DNA from: Pachypanchax playfairii
Taxonomy: Eukaryota > Chordata > Actinopteri > Cyprinodontiformes > Aplocheilidae
Reading direction: 5' to 3'
Assembly: GCA_006937955.1 (NCBI GenBank)
Contig: SSNP01000043.1
Coordinates: forward strand, 3,636,216 to 3,700,215
Length of the DNA stretch: 64,000 bases
Position 1 is the stretch's first letter. Each line of letters opens with the position of its first letter. Below are positions 48,454 through 60,601 of the stretch, piece by piece. The position numbers and the translations under genes were made by a program. The notes below the pieces were generated by a model. That model did not search any database and had not been told where the DNA came from. It worked only from the letters and a program-made list of their open reading frames with translations.

Positions 48454-49027
48454 AGACCCACTGCAATTCAAATTGTGTTTTTCGTGTAGTTTACATGTTC
48501 TTGTGGTGTTTTTCTGATGCTAGAGGACGTATCTTAAAAAAATAAAGCTCAAAATTGCATTTTAGTATTTTTGCATTCAAATGAATGTGAATCAGTAGCA
48601 GATGCAAAATTGCGTCTAAAAAGAGTGCGTTTGTGTTGTAGAAAAGTCAGTGGGTGGCCAAAAGTTCCTGCTATGCTAACTGTAAGCTAGCGTTAGCGCT
48701 AGCATAAAAAGAAACCTCTCAGCCCCCGAGTCTCTTTCGGTTTGATACGTGTTTATGCTACAGCTTTTAGCCAGCAGCATGCTAGGCGTGGTTTCAACTG
48801 CAGGAACTGATGAATACTAACGAACAAAGGAGTTGTGATGCAACAAATACAGGCTGTTCGAACCTGAGAGAACTCGGGTTTTATCGCTACCTGCGTAGTT
48901 TGAGAGATTAAAACTGAAAGAGAAGTTGTTGACCTGTTTTCACACCCACTATGAAGGTAAGAACACCTGTGGAGCTAAAATATTAAAAAGAAACCTCAGA
49001 AAAATTGTTTTTAATGGAAGGGCCTCT
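48454..49027 (+). mobile_element. Chimeric TTAA MITE: family A left part joined to family B right part
   Basis: TTAA at 48450-48453 and 49028-49031, both intact. From 48454 (agacccactgc) to about 48725 the sequence follows family A through its gctagc hairpin. From about 48730 to 49027 it follows family B, antiparallel to 60124-60420, ending aagggcctct. The outer ends therefore come from two families yet are bounded by one TTAA pair. Confidence 0.8.
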
Positions 49028-49031
49028 TTAA

Positions 49032-50171
49032 CTGAAGCAGCTTATAAAGCTATCTGCAGAGGGTCAAATATAAGTTCTGACTTTTACTCCTAAATACTCT
49101 TTAAAACAGCCAAAATATTCCTTTAACATGTGGACTTTTATGCGAAAAAATTAAATATTAGTTGTTAAAAATGTCTTCACAGCACCAATATTTTACTGTT
49201 CAGTGCCATTTCTTTATCATGCATGAGCCTGTAAAATCTACTGCTAAGATTCAGATTTTTCAATAAACAGAGTTTCTCAAAACTATCTAGTTATCTTTTA
49301 ATCTAATGGTGTCATTGCCACTGTGCAGCTTTTTGTTTTCCCACAGACATTGCTGTGGTTTCTTGCTATGCATCCCTGTTTCCAAAAACAGCGGTGACCT
49401 TCTGTAACACAACGCAGGGTTTGGAAGACTTTCACATTGTTGCGTTCATCTGTTTTTTATTTACAGTTTACACAGTTTCCAATTTTATTTTGGGGGCTTG
49501 AACATGTGTTTTTAATGTATTGAATTAAACACAGTGGCTTTTTTTAAAACTATGTACGAGTGGCAAACAGGAAGATGAATATTTACGATGAGCATTTAAA
49601 AGTATGTGTATTACACATGATTTAGATTTTTCCCAAAGCAAGGCACTGGGTTGACAGATGGATGCAGAAAGTAAAATGCATTCTGACACCGTAGCAGTTA
49701 TTTTATCACATTATTGTGAAAGAAAGTGTTGAAACAAATGTTTGTGTCTTTGGAAGCCAAATTGTGTCTTTACAGCATAAAAAGTTCCAATGCAAAGTTT
49801 TTAGTTAAGGTTTTATATCTCTCAGCTTTAATTATTATTATAAATAATGTTTACTACAGTATGTATGTATTTGTTAGCATAGCACGTGGTTCCATATCCT
49901 CTTATGGCCTGAGCTTTAATCTGGTGGTAATGTTTCTTTTTCGCATTTAAAACGGGGTGAAGGCAGATTATTGCTGTGATTGAATGACAGTGATCTTCTC
50001 TTTCCCTAAACTACAGTTAAACCTCTCAGGGTAACTTATGTCACTCTCATGTTCACAAACAGTTAACGTGCAAATTAGGAATCAGAAATGTAAGTTGTTT
50101 GTGTACCATTACTCTTGTACTACTCTTGTAGAGCATCGTGGATTAAATCCCATCATTATTTTTGGGGGATT
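49032..50171. other. Intergenic, nothing recognised
   Basis: AT-rich; no supported feature. Confidence 0.5.
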
Positions 50172-50175
50172 TTAA

Positions 50176-50677
50176 AGGTACAATATGTAAAAATTTTAAA
50201 GAGAAATAATTACACAACAGTGTAATGTCAAAATAAAGTTAGATGGTAACAGCCAGCTGGGTGGATGCCAGTTTTTTTTTTTCATTTTTTTTTTTTTCAT
50301 TCTAAAATTCTGGGACAGAATCATTGTTTACAATAACTTTTCTGCATCCAGACTTCCTGGTTCCATAGCGAATCACATGTGAGTCTGCAAGGTTGCCAAG
50401 TCTTCAACACAAGCAGCTGTAATTCCACAACAACCAGCAGCAAAGAGTTAAAGAAGCAGCCCTGAGGTAACTTGTTGTAAACCTAAGGATACAATGGCTT
50501 TCTTCCCAAAAATTGAAATACAAGAAAAATAAAATAAGGATCAACACTGGATCTGGCAACCCAGCAGAAAAATCAGGGAGGGGAGGGGGTGAGTGGCTGA
50601 GAGTGGACGGTTTTGTTTTTCTACATGAACTGCAGGACTCTGATTTGACCACAAGGTCTAATTCTTACATACTGTTG
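50176..50677. mobile_element. TTAA-type repeat with AGGTACAATATGTAA end, decayed
   Basis: TTAA at 50172-50175, then aggtacaatatgtaa. A partial counterpart, inward from the right, is cagtatgtaagaatt near 50677. The AGG start after TTAA matches the T2/Kolobok pattern of the other elements. Right boundary approximate. Confidence 0.45.
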
Positions 50678-53197
50678 GTGACAAGTTTTACCCACAATGC
50701 ACTTGGATACAATTTCTGCAATTAACTTGTAAATTTGCGCGTCATAAAGCTCCAAGTGAGAATGAAAATAAAGCCAGTCATGCAGCACAACGTTTTATTC
50801 AATATTTTACACCTATTACATCACTAAAGTCACTCTTTATTGTAAAGCTTTTAGCAACCATGACTCAAACCTGAATGAGCAACGCATATAAACCCTGCAT
50901 TAATCAGCATCTGGCGCATTTTATAAACTGAGCTCAAGCTCCATACTTCTTTGGGTTGATCATACCTCTGAGCCAGGCCCCTCCCAACCGCTCCTGAAGC
51001 CCCGCCTCTGATTCCAGTGTATCAGGTTTGGTACTTTTTGGATTTGGGACAGTTCAGTCAGACATAATCTCTACTTCTCCAAACTGAGGTGGTTAAAAAA
51101 AATACAACATGTAAGATAATTGTTCAAACCTTTCTGTAGAACACAAATTTAAAAACATTGATCTGTCACTAAGTTTTACATTTTAAAACATCTATTCTTT
51201 TAAATTCAGAATTATATCTTAATGTACTCAAGATGAAAAGAGGAATCTGTATGTGCCACATCCTCAGCTGGAGGCAAACAGGACTTGGACTTTATCATTC
51301 CCACAGCTGTTTCTGTCACTGAATGTCTGTTTTTATCGGAAGAGGGAACCAACCTCAAGTACATTTTCAGAGGAGCAATTACGGTTTTCAATTGAAATAA
51401 TTTCTTTAGTCAGTTCATAACTTCCCCTTTCTGTCAAAAGAACCTATACTTAAAAGTTTCACGTAGAGTTTTTGATGCATGTGTACCATTAAAGAATCAC
51501 TGTGGGTGATTTTTGAAAATTTATGGTTACACATATAAATGCTATTTCACTCTGAAGGGGTATTAAGATTTACAAGCATTCAAAGAAAATATGATTCATG
51601 GAAAAAAAAAACATGAAAAAAATGGGACTTTACTTTGAAGTAAGCTTTTGAGCTCCTGAGCTGAATGTAGCAGAAAGTGTTTACTTTTGAAATGACCTGT
51701 TGATTTTGTGTAATGCTTTCTTCTAAACATCTTTGTCTTCCTAAAAAAAAACCTTAAAAGAAACCTCTAAAGTTATTTCAATGCAGTGAGAACCACATGA
51801 TGAAACACACATAAATATTTAAAGAACACACAGATGGACCGTGTTGTTTTCTTTTTTCGGTGACACTAAGACAACCAGCAGAATGAAATCCTCTGTATTT
51901 ATATGAATAAGCATGCAATTTCATGTGAGCACAATGCATTTCCAGCTCTATCAGATCTGTTTTTGTTTTGTTTATCTTTCCCCATTTGCATCATTATGAG
52001 GTAGAGAAAATCCATAGCAGAGTTTGAATAGCTCTATAATGAGGAGGAGGAATCAATCATCCTTTCAAAGTAAGCCTGCTGCAGCAATGAGAATATAAAT
52101 TCACACTCATAAATCCCACACTTTAAGGTCCCGCATCCTTCCTAATGTCTCCGGAGTTTACAGCGGCCTTGGTTGTTAGACTCCAGTGTAGATGGACTGT
52201 TTGATTTAGGAGCGGTTTCTTCAACCCTCGTGGGAGATAATGGTAAAGATGTCCAAGTTAGCCTTCATAGCTCGAGCTATAAAAGTGCCGTAATTGCCGT
52301 TAATTCTGGGCCAAGAACAAAAACCAAAAAAAAAGAATAAATGCCATGCCGATTCACCCAACTATCAATTTACCTATCATGTCACCGTTTGGTGTTTGGC
52401 ATGTCTGGACCATTATTACATATGCCACATAATTGGGCATAATTAAAAGAAAGAGCAAGTACTGCAATTAATGTCACTTGTCAAGTGCCAAAAAGCTGGC
52501 AGAAAATCATCAAGGCCTCTGCGTTCGAGTATTGACTGACATCACTTAACCTTTGCACATGAAATGATGCACATTTTCATGTGAGGGATATTATATAAAC
52601 ACCCAAACTCTTCTTTTGTTTTAATACAAGTTTTTTTGTGTCTATTTCTGGATGTTTGTGTTAAATTATACTCAAATGATACATAAAAATGTGTGTTTCA
52701 TGACAGTTTTTAGCTCTAGATTTGTTCATATGTTGTACACGAAGCCCCACCTCCTCCATGTAAATGAATGGAAAATTTCAAGAAACCACAAGTAGTTTTT
52801 TTCCAGGTGTTGACTTTTGTTAATGGACGTAGTTCTTACTTTTCTGTTTTCATATGTTAATCTCTTTAATATGTTTTGAGATATTTAGTTTTTTATCTCA
52901 TTAAAAACATTGTGCGCAGGTGAGTGGGCGGAACGTTCAGCGGCTTCAGTTCTCCACAATGGAAGAAGACCCGTCATCCATCTACATTTTTGGGTCTAAC
53001 AACAGTAAAAATCCTACATTTGTTGCATTAAAGTTGATTTTTGATTTAAGCAGCCAGTGATGATGATATTTTAATTTAAAATTGCAGCTGTCAGAGTGCA
53101 GAGATGTGCCAAAGTTTTAAACTATGAATCATTCCTTCATATTTTCAGGCAGAGTTACCTGCAAAAAGTGGTCCTGATCGAAGGTTCTAAAGATCAT
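50678..53197. other. Intergenic, containing a candidate conserved non-coding block
   Basis: 52080-52600 differs from its surroundings: mixed composition, few homopolymers, several homeodomain-type cores (ttaattctgg, gggcataattaaaag, gcaattaatgtc) and the palindrome cacttgtcaagtg at 52475-52487. The rest is AT-rich. Confidence 0.4.
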
Positions 53198-53201
53198 TTC
53201 A

Positions 53202-53659
53202 AGACTCACTTTTGAGTTATATTGAAGCATCTCAGTGGTCTTAAATTATGATTATAGCATTTTCTACCCAAAATCAGAAAACTTGTGCTGTTTTCTAGGA
53301 AGTAGTTTCTGCGTAGCAGCAGTAGCTCATTAGCAATCCGCCTCTGTACTGTGGGTGGAATGTTAGCGTTCCACCCCCCCGCCACTCCCTGTTGCTGACA
53401 GCTCTCTGTTTATGCTAGCACAACTGCTAGCTTACAGCTAGTGGAGCAGGAGCTTATGGTCCCGCCCACTTTTCTACTTTACAAGCAGTTTTTTGCTGCA
53501 TTTTAGTGTCTGCTACTGATTCACAGCAATTTGAATGCAGAAATACTCAGAAATACAATTTTTAGCCGAATTTTCCTAAAATAAGTCCTCTAGCATCAGA
53601 AAAACGCAACAAGGACATGTTAACAACACGAAAAACACAATTTTCATCAGAGTGGGTCT
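53202..53659 (-). mobile_element. Family A TTAA-flanked MITE, copy 5 (minus orientation)
   Basis: Left TTCA (mutated TTAA) then agactcact. The right end agtgggtct (53651-53659) is followed by TTAA (53660-53663). The interior matches copy 2 (gctgttttct, gcagtagctcattagcaat, gctagcttacagctag, gattcacagcaatttgaatg). Confidence 0.8.
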
Positions 53660-53663
53660 TTAA

Positions 53664-56600
53664 AACATTTATTTGGACTGTGGCTGCATCTTTGCTTATT
53701 AATAATCTATGCTAAGTATCAGACCATTTCGAAAGGAATGTGCTTTTGTTGGTTTACGAAGCCACTTAATTCTGATTAATGAATGTGTCAGTTCTAAAAC
53801 CCTCTTCAACTTAGCTAGTAGTTGTGCCTAGCTAAGGTCCTAGCTTACTGGCTAGGTAGTACCAATGTTAACGGTAGTCTGTCAGAAAACCTGATTTTTT
53901 TGAGACAGCAATCCACTTTGATCTCGTCTCCCTCTCATACTACCTACTAATTCATCCATCTGATCTGAACTGACCTCCATTTCTCCAAACTAAGGCTGCT
54001 CAAAGAACTTCTACTAGTATATAATCTTCCGACAAAAATTAACCTGAAGAATTTAAACTTCTGCTTTCAAACCAAAGAGGTCTTCAAAATCCACGATAGA
54101 ATAATTCAGGTTCAATAAGCATCCTAAAATAACTAATCTGAATAAGGCTTGACATCCTATAATCTTTAGCTGTATTCAACTGCAAGTGTTAGTGGTTTTC
54201 TGTCCACAGGTCCTCTCCTTGCTCAGAGTGTTTTGCTTCCCTCTCATTCATTTTTAATGAATTGTTTCAGGTGTAGGCTTGAGAGGAACAAATCAGGGGG
54301 ATATTTAGCACTGGGAGAGAGGAGGTGACTATTGAGCCGATAAACCAAAGTAATGAAAACAGGGGCTCCAATCTCAATGCTCTCTGCAGGACGTTTGTCT
54401 TTTTCTCATAAGCGGAGCGCCAACTCTGTGACCTCGCCTCTCATGAGCCATAAGTGTCAGAGGCAAGATTGCGAAGGGTGAAACTCGGGCCTCGGAGCAA
54501 AATTGCATGAATGGGTTCCCACATCTCTTCCGTGCATGTCTCGAGTTGGACTGGATAATGTTCGGTGACCGTTTTGGTTTTGCGGCGTCTCTGTGTACGC
54601 CTTGTAGGTGGTCGAAAATCTGCCCATTTGGGAGAGAAAATTCACCATGAGGTCACCATGAATGATTGACTAAAGAGGTGTGTGTCTGTGTGTGAAACTA
54701 CTCAATGTGGATCATGGAGACGCTTTTGGCAGGATGAAGGAAACAGCGTGCCATCGTTCATTTTCTTCACACAAAGAGCCTCATAAACAAGGAGGGAGAA
54801 CGCTAACTGATCCGCTCTCCAAATGGTGGTTACTGTACAAACAACGTGATTGTGTTGACATCATAGCACTTTGGTTATACGAGGGACTATTACTGCCTGA
54901 CCACACTTCGGTTGAAGCTGGCCGGTGTTAGGGACACACTTACGTAATGGGAGAAGCTGTGTGGGAATCGAACTTGGATCCAAGGCTACTTTGGCACCAA
55001 GGAAGAAATGAATCATGCTGTGCCAGGGCTCAAAAATTAAACAAAGTCTCTGCTAATCAGCATTTATTGTGTCATGAGAGACCAGAAAATACACACATAG
55101 TTTTTGTTCCCTTTGTGTTGTTTTATGTTTTTCTTCCAACATTAAAAGAAAGACTCTTTGTGGCTTAACACAAGGGCACAAACTGAAATAATTTGGGGGT
55201 GCTGTGTTGTTGCTGTGACATTGCCAGGCAACCAGCAGAGACATTTGGATGTGACTGCTTCTTACTAAAAAAGGAAAAAAAGAAAAGGTTATGAGCTTAT
55301 TCAAATATTTGTACAGTTCTGTTGAACAGACAGAAAAATATGTATCATTTTGTGGGAATAAATCGAGTCTAACTCTAATAATTCCTGAGCTTGAAACCAG
55401 AAGACTTGGATTTCTTTCCTTTCATCCAAATTTCCGTCTGATATCGTATGAGCCACAACCAAAAATTGAATATTGGAAATCTCTTGTGGTCTTCCATGTG
55501 GTCTTAGGTGTGTCTGTCTATATGTGATGGACTGGTTACCTGTGCAGATGGATATTCAGATTACTTCATGCTCATTTGTACAAATGATTATAACCTAAAA
55601 AATCTTGTTCTTGGTTTCCTCATCAACAAGTTCTCAGATTAGATTCTCATTAATCTCATCAAGTCATTTTAAACACAGAGTTCTGATGACATCATGCTTC
55701 TGATAGCCTCTCTGTATCAGCACCAAAATAAAACTGCTTCAGAGCCTCATTCTACTGTATCATCATTTGACTGACTGCTCTCAATCATGCATGAGTTTAT
55801 AATAGTCTTTTTATATATATAAAATTCACTTGCTCGATACATTTTTAACCAAATTGCTAGCTTGCTGGCTTGCTACATGCCACATTTTTCACACATAAAA
55901 TTCATAATACGTGGTGAATTTTGATTTTTACCTTTCAGCCAATCAGGATATAGTGTTTTTTTTGTTGTTGTTGCATAGAAAAAAACGGGGTGCAGATTTT
56001 TCAGGTCATTCACATGTTAATATTTGTGACATGAAGTCAGAATACAAACCTTAATCCAACATATGTTGATAAAGAAATCTCAGGTCTAATAAAACTGATT
56101 CATCTGAATTTAAATGGCTAACAAATAATGATTGAAATATCTGTTTTTTTTTCTTACTATTATTTTTCTATCATTTAGAAAATCTACAAGCATGAAAAAA
56201 ATGTTTATTGTACACAAAAGTGAATTTATAATCCTCTGGTATGACATAAATGGAGACAAATCTCGAATGGTAATAAAAGAAAATTGGTTTGTTTTCTACT
56301 GTGACCCTCATAAATGGACCCTTGATGTATTGTAAATCAATGCTGTACAGAATTTATAACCTATTGAGGTTCTATAATACTCAATTTCCCATTGCAGGAT
56401 AAATTTAAATAAGACCGAAAACTCTGCTTTAAAAAATGTACATCCTCTAAATTAAAAGAAATTAAACTAAAATAAATGACCAAAAAAAAAAATCATGTTG
56501 TAAAAAAGCTTTATATAATTTCAACAGATACTTTATTTTGAAAGTTTTTTTTTCATATCCACAAACAATGAAACCCCTCACTTATTATAATTATTATAAT

Positions 56601-57032
56601 TTCCTTTAATTGTCTACCTGGATAGCAGGTATTATGTTTTATTTTTGAAGCTGGTGTAGGATGTATACCTGCAGCGTGTCAACGTGACTAGCGCCAACAC
56701 ACTATTTATTTTGGCTGATTTTTCTACACAGATAAACTTCTTTACTCAAACATGAGGGGAAAAAATTAAAAAGCATTGGAGAAAACCCTCTTTTGCATAA
56801 GTCAAGGCAAAAAAGACATCATACTTTATATCCTGATGACAATGTGAATCATAAAAAGATCACTTAAAAACCTTTTGAGGAAACAGTATTCAATTTTCTA
56901 GAAATGGGATATTTTACTACCTAAAAACAATCATGAATCAGAAAATTGAGGGATAATGATGTCAATTCTGATAGTTTGTGGTAAATGGCTTTGCACCTGC
57001 TGTGAGAAGACAATCTGTTTGGTGGTGGTGAT
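53664..57032. other. Intergenic, candidate conserved block at 54240-54660
   Basis: 54240-54660 has mixed composition (gagccgataaacc, aagcggagcgccaac, ggtgaccgttttgg) and stands out from AT-rich flanks. 54963-54985 on the minus strand has a tRNA-like B box (agttcgattccc) without a matching gene. Nothing else supported. Confidence 0.4.

Positions 57033-57064
<32 letters not shown>
57033..57064. repeat. 32-base poly(G) tract
   Basis: Uninterrupted run of G after ggtggtggtgat and before tgctcaac. Length may be inexact in the assembly. Confidence 0.9.
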
Positions 57065-57065
<1 letters not shown>

Positions 57066-57880
57066 GCTCAACATCCACTATACATTCTATTATCAAGCCA
57101 CCTAATAATAAAATACAGTTTTTTCTGATGAAATTTCAATATAAAAAGTGATAATGGATTATCATCTCCGACTGATAGCGTCTGCCAGTCGACTTGAGAG
57201 AAAAAAAGCCGAGTCTGTTTACGAGTATTTTCTTGCCTCATTGTTAAGCAGAAGAGTTAATCCATTTAATGTCAAATAGGATATTATTTGTAGCAGTAGT
57301 AGTTACTGATTATGTTTCCTTTGACTTCCATGCTTCATAAGACTTGAATGATAAATCTGTTACATATTATCTATCTGTCTTTTGTCAGTCTGAGTTTTTA
57401 TCTTTGTTTTTTTACACTCACTTTCACTTGTGTTGACATAATACCTCGTAAATATATTTCATACAAACACTCGAGGTCTCAGCTGTTTGGGATATATTTC
57501 AAAATTATAATTAAATGTCAATTATACCATAGTAGCATAAATCTGATTATTTTTCAATCTATGCACAATTCATTAACAATTCTTGGGATAATAAGTGACA
57601 AAACTCTATATTTGTTCATCTATCTCCTGCTGATAAACTTCATAATTTTTAAAGCCATTTATATCTCTGAGGTACACAGTACTTACTACACAGTATCCAG
57701 TATTATTAAAGCAATATGTTTATAAGCAAGTGCTGCTTTCATTTAGCTGTAAGCAGACAAACTCACTATTTGTGTTTATTTTGTTTGAATAATTCTGTCA
57801 CTTTATGAACTCAGGCAGTTTAAAATCCAAGAAAAAAAAAAAAAAGACCAGAGTTAGTTCACAAATGAGGTTTTCTATAC
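57065..57880. other. Intergenic, nothing recognised
   Basis: AT-rich. A 125-codon open frame at 57348-57725 is low-complexity hydrophobic and not credible as a gene. Confidence 0.5.
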
Positions 57881-57888
57881 ATTTTAAC

Positions 57889-58237
57889 TAGAGATGCACG
57901 GATACCAATACTGTTATCAGGGTCGATACCATTCTAATGTACTCATATCAGTATCTGTTAGTTAACTGATACTTAAACTGTGGAAACTCTGCAGTAATTT
58001 TACAGAAAATGTTTATTTTTCACTTGAAATTTTAGTTTTTTTGTCATTTTTATTGATATATATTTTTTATTAAGTTCACCATCATTTGTTGTAACAAGCA
58101 GAGAAGAAAATAAAACATGTCTTCCAATTCATTGTATGTTTTTGTGTGGTAGAAGTATCGGCATTTGTACTCGGAATCTGGAAGTACTCAGATCCAAGTA
58201 TCGATATCGTATCGGTTTGAAGAAAAGTGCATCCCTA
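57889..58237 (+). mobile_element. hAT-like MITE, complete, with 8-bp target duplication
   Basis: Ends tagagatgcac and gtgcatcccta are inverted repeats with one mismatch over 11. Flanks attttaac (57881-57888) and atttaaac (58238-58245) match at 7 of 8. Both ends carry gatac/gtatcggt-type subterminal motifs. 349 bp, no coding capacity. Confidence 0.85.
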
Positions 58238-58245
58238 ATTTAAAC

Positions 58246-60119
58246 AGTGTTTCAGTTTTATAACCAGGTTCAAAAGACCAGGTCTGAAGAATTCGGGTCT
58301 TGTTTGGGATGCAGAACCAGGATCTCACACCCCAAACTAAAATCATAACATATATTAGTCTATTTTTGGATAGTTTTATGACCTGGTTCAGGATTTGAAC
58401 CTTAGACCTCTCCCACCCCAAGTAAAAATTATATGCAAGTTTTACATAATGCAGTTTCTTCATCATCTGACAGGATGTAAATACCTTTCATTCTTTTAAC
58501 AGTAGTTTCATGACCGGGCTCAAAGACCAGCTTATCACGATTGGATTCTAGTCTGGGATTAGACCCAAGGACCTCAAGAAAGAGTCCGAACACAAAGTTC
58601 ACATGGAATTTTCTTGTAACGCCTCACTATTCATGACAGAGGTTTGTTTGAAACATAAAAATCAACATGAATATTTTATTTTGATGATTATATTACAGAA
58701 CAGAATGGTAATTTTCTTCTTCTGCTGAAAACAACGTGTTATGTTAAAAGCAATGCTTAAACCTTTTAAAATGGAATTTTTCTTGAAATAAATTCGAGCT
58801 TTAAAATAGTTGCAAATAATGTTAGAAATATTTAATAATCTCCATATTTGACAACTAAGACTAAAGATATAAACTGTACTTAATATGCTTCAACCCAAAC
58901 TAATAAAAATAAGCAACCATGTCCAACATTTTGAGGAGTTCTGATAAAAAATTACCTAAATCAACAAATTAACAACAACATTGTGAAAGTGACTTACATT
59001 TTTTGAGCAAAGGGATGAAGAAATAGCTGCACCACTCTGAGTGAAAGTAACAGAGGCTGAAGTTTCACCACACCGTTAATTCGGGAGGCTCTTATGTGTC
59101 GCATGGTGTTTATTTCAAGCACATAACATGGGAAATGTGTCATCTCATATATCAAATCAAATAACGTCTTTACAGATGCATTAGAGCCACGATTTAAAAA
59201 CATATGAAACACCTAACTGTGTTCTACAAGGTCTTGCAAAGAAATGTGTTCAATCACACAATATACTCTAAAACTACTAAAAATGATCTTGATGCAAAGT
59301 GCGCGCTGCAATCTGTGATTAAAAGATGAGCTTTAGTCTTGGTGGCGTTCGTTTCTTATCTTGTGATTTGGTGCTTAAAGCAACGAAACATCAAGAGTCC
59401 TGAAAACTAAAATGAGTAGTTCAGTGACTGATGCGCACTCAATCAAATCTGGCTGGAGCCCCTGCACACCAAAGGAAGATTAATCACTGTTTTTGTATCC
59501 AAAGTGTGTATCTGTACAGCTAATTTGCATCTCTGTCATCTCTATGAGGTTTGGAGAATCTGCCTAAGGGGTGGGTTAATTATGTCTAATTTTACACTCC
59601 GTCTTTTTGAGAGGAACCCAATTTGGTGTCTGGCCCCCTTAGTTTCCTTAACCTGCCATTTACCACTCATCACCACCAAGTAAACAGCCTGAACAATAGA
59701 TAATCAGAGGGGAATGATGAGGAGAGTGGCAGATGCGGCTCTGCAATGCAGATATCTGCTGCCTCTGCTCCAAATCAATCGGCAATTAGCGCCATTTCAC
59801 CACAGCTGTTATGGAGCGATTTATTTTCACTGGAGTGATCCCCTTTCCTGAGCGTCCAACACATAATTGCAGAACCCTCTAAGGCAAAGGTGAGGGAGAG
59901 ATAGGCAGAAAAAGAAATAGTGCATGAGAGAGGGAGAGGATAAGACTCACAGAGAGAGACAGAGGAGAATGTGATGAGTGAATTATCAGTGTTGAACAGC
60001 GTGTGAGGCGGCTGCCCTGATCTGTTGACGTTTTAACAACTGAGCACCTTTTTACTGCACAACGTCGGTAGTATGCTTTAAAAGTTTGAAGAAAAAAATA
60101 AAAAAATTTGTAAGGAATT
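58246..60119. other. Intergenic, strong candidate conserved non-coding block at 59440-59960
   Basis: 59440-59900 contains an octamer atttgcat (59523-59530), ttaattatgtctaatt, aacaatagataatcag, a cggcaattagcgcc core and cacagctgtta within mixed-composition sequence. A vertebrate developmental enhancer is a reasonable guess. Confidence 0.4.
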
Positions 60120-60123
60120 TTAA

Positions 60124-60597
60124 AGAGGCCCTTCCATTAAAAACAGTTTTTCTGAGGTTTCTGTTGAATATTTTAGCTCCACAGGTGTTCTTACCTTCAT
60201 AGTGGGTGTGAAAACAGGTCAACAACAGGTGGCGATAAACCCAGAGTTCTAACGACCTGTACTTGTTACATCACAACTCCTTTGCTCTTTACTATTCATC
60301 AGCTCCCTCAGTTGAAACCACGTCTAGCATGCTGCTGGCTAAAAGCTGTAGCATATCAAAGAGGAAGAGACTACGTCTGCTGTTGCCATGCGCAGCGGGG
60401 CAGGAAACAGTATGCCTTGCTCTCATAGGCTAGTTTGTTAGCCAATCTGAGTCCAGCAAATTCGAATAATGAATATTAATGAGTTACAGCCCGAAGCCTG
60501 GCGAAATTTGACGCAGAGAGATTGAAAGATCTGTTAATCAGTGTTTAATACTTAAGAAATAACCATAAAGTCATGAAATTTGTGTGAAATGGTCTCT
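60124..60597 (-). mobile_element. Family B TTAA-flanked MITE, copy 2
   Basis: TTAA at 60120-60123, then agaggcccttcc. The right end ggtctct is followed by TTAT (mutated TTAA) at 60598-60601. The interior is antiparallel to 41240-41719 and, in its left half, to the right half of the chimera at 48454-49027. Confidence 0.8.
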
Positions 60598-60601
60598 TTA
60601 T

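Noticed and set aside
54955..54990. tRNA-like B box on the minus strand
   Set aside because: Only the T-arm-like gttcgattccc is present; no acceptor stem, D arm or anticodon arm can be folded around it. Probably a SINE scrap.
57348..57725. 125-codon hydrophobic open frame
   Set aside because: Composition follows from T-rich DNA (mostly Ile, Leu, Phe, Tyr); no conserved motif.
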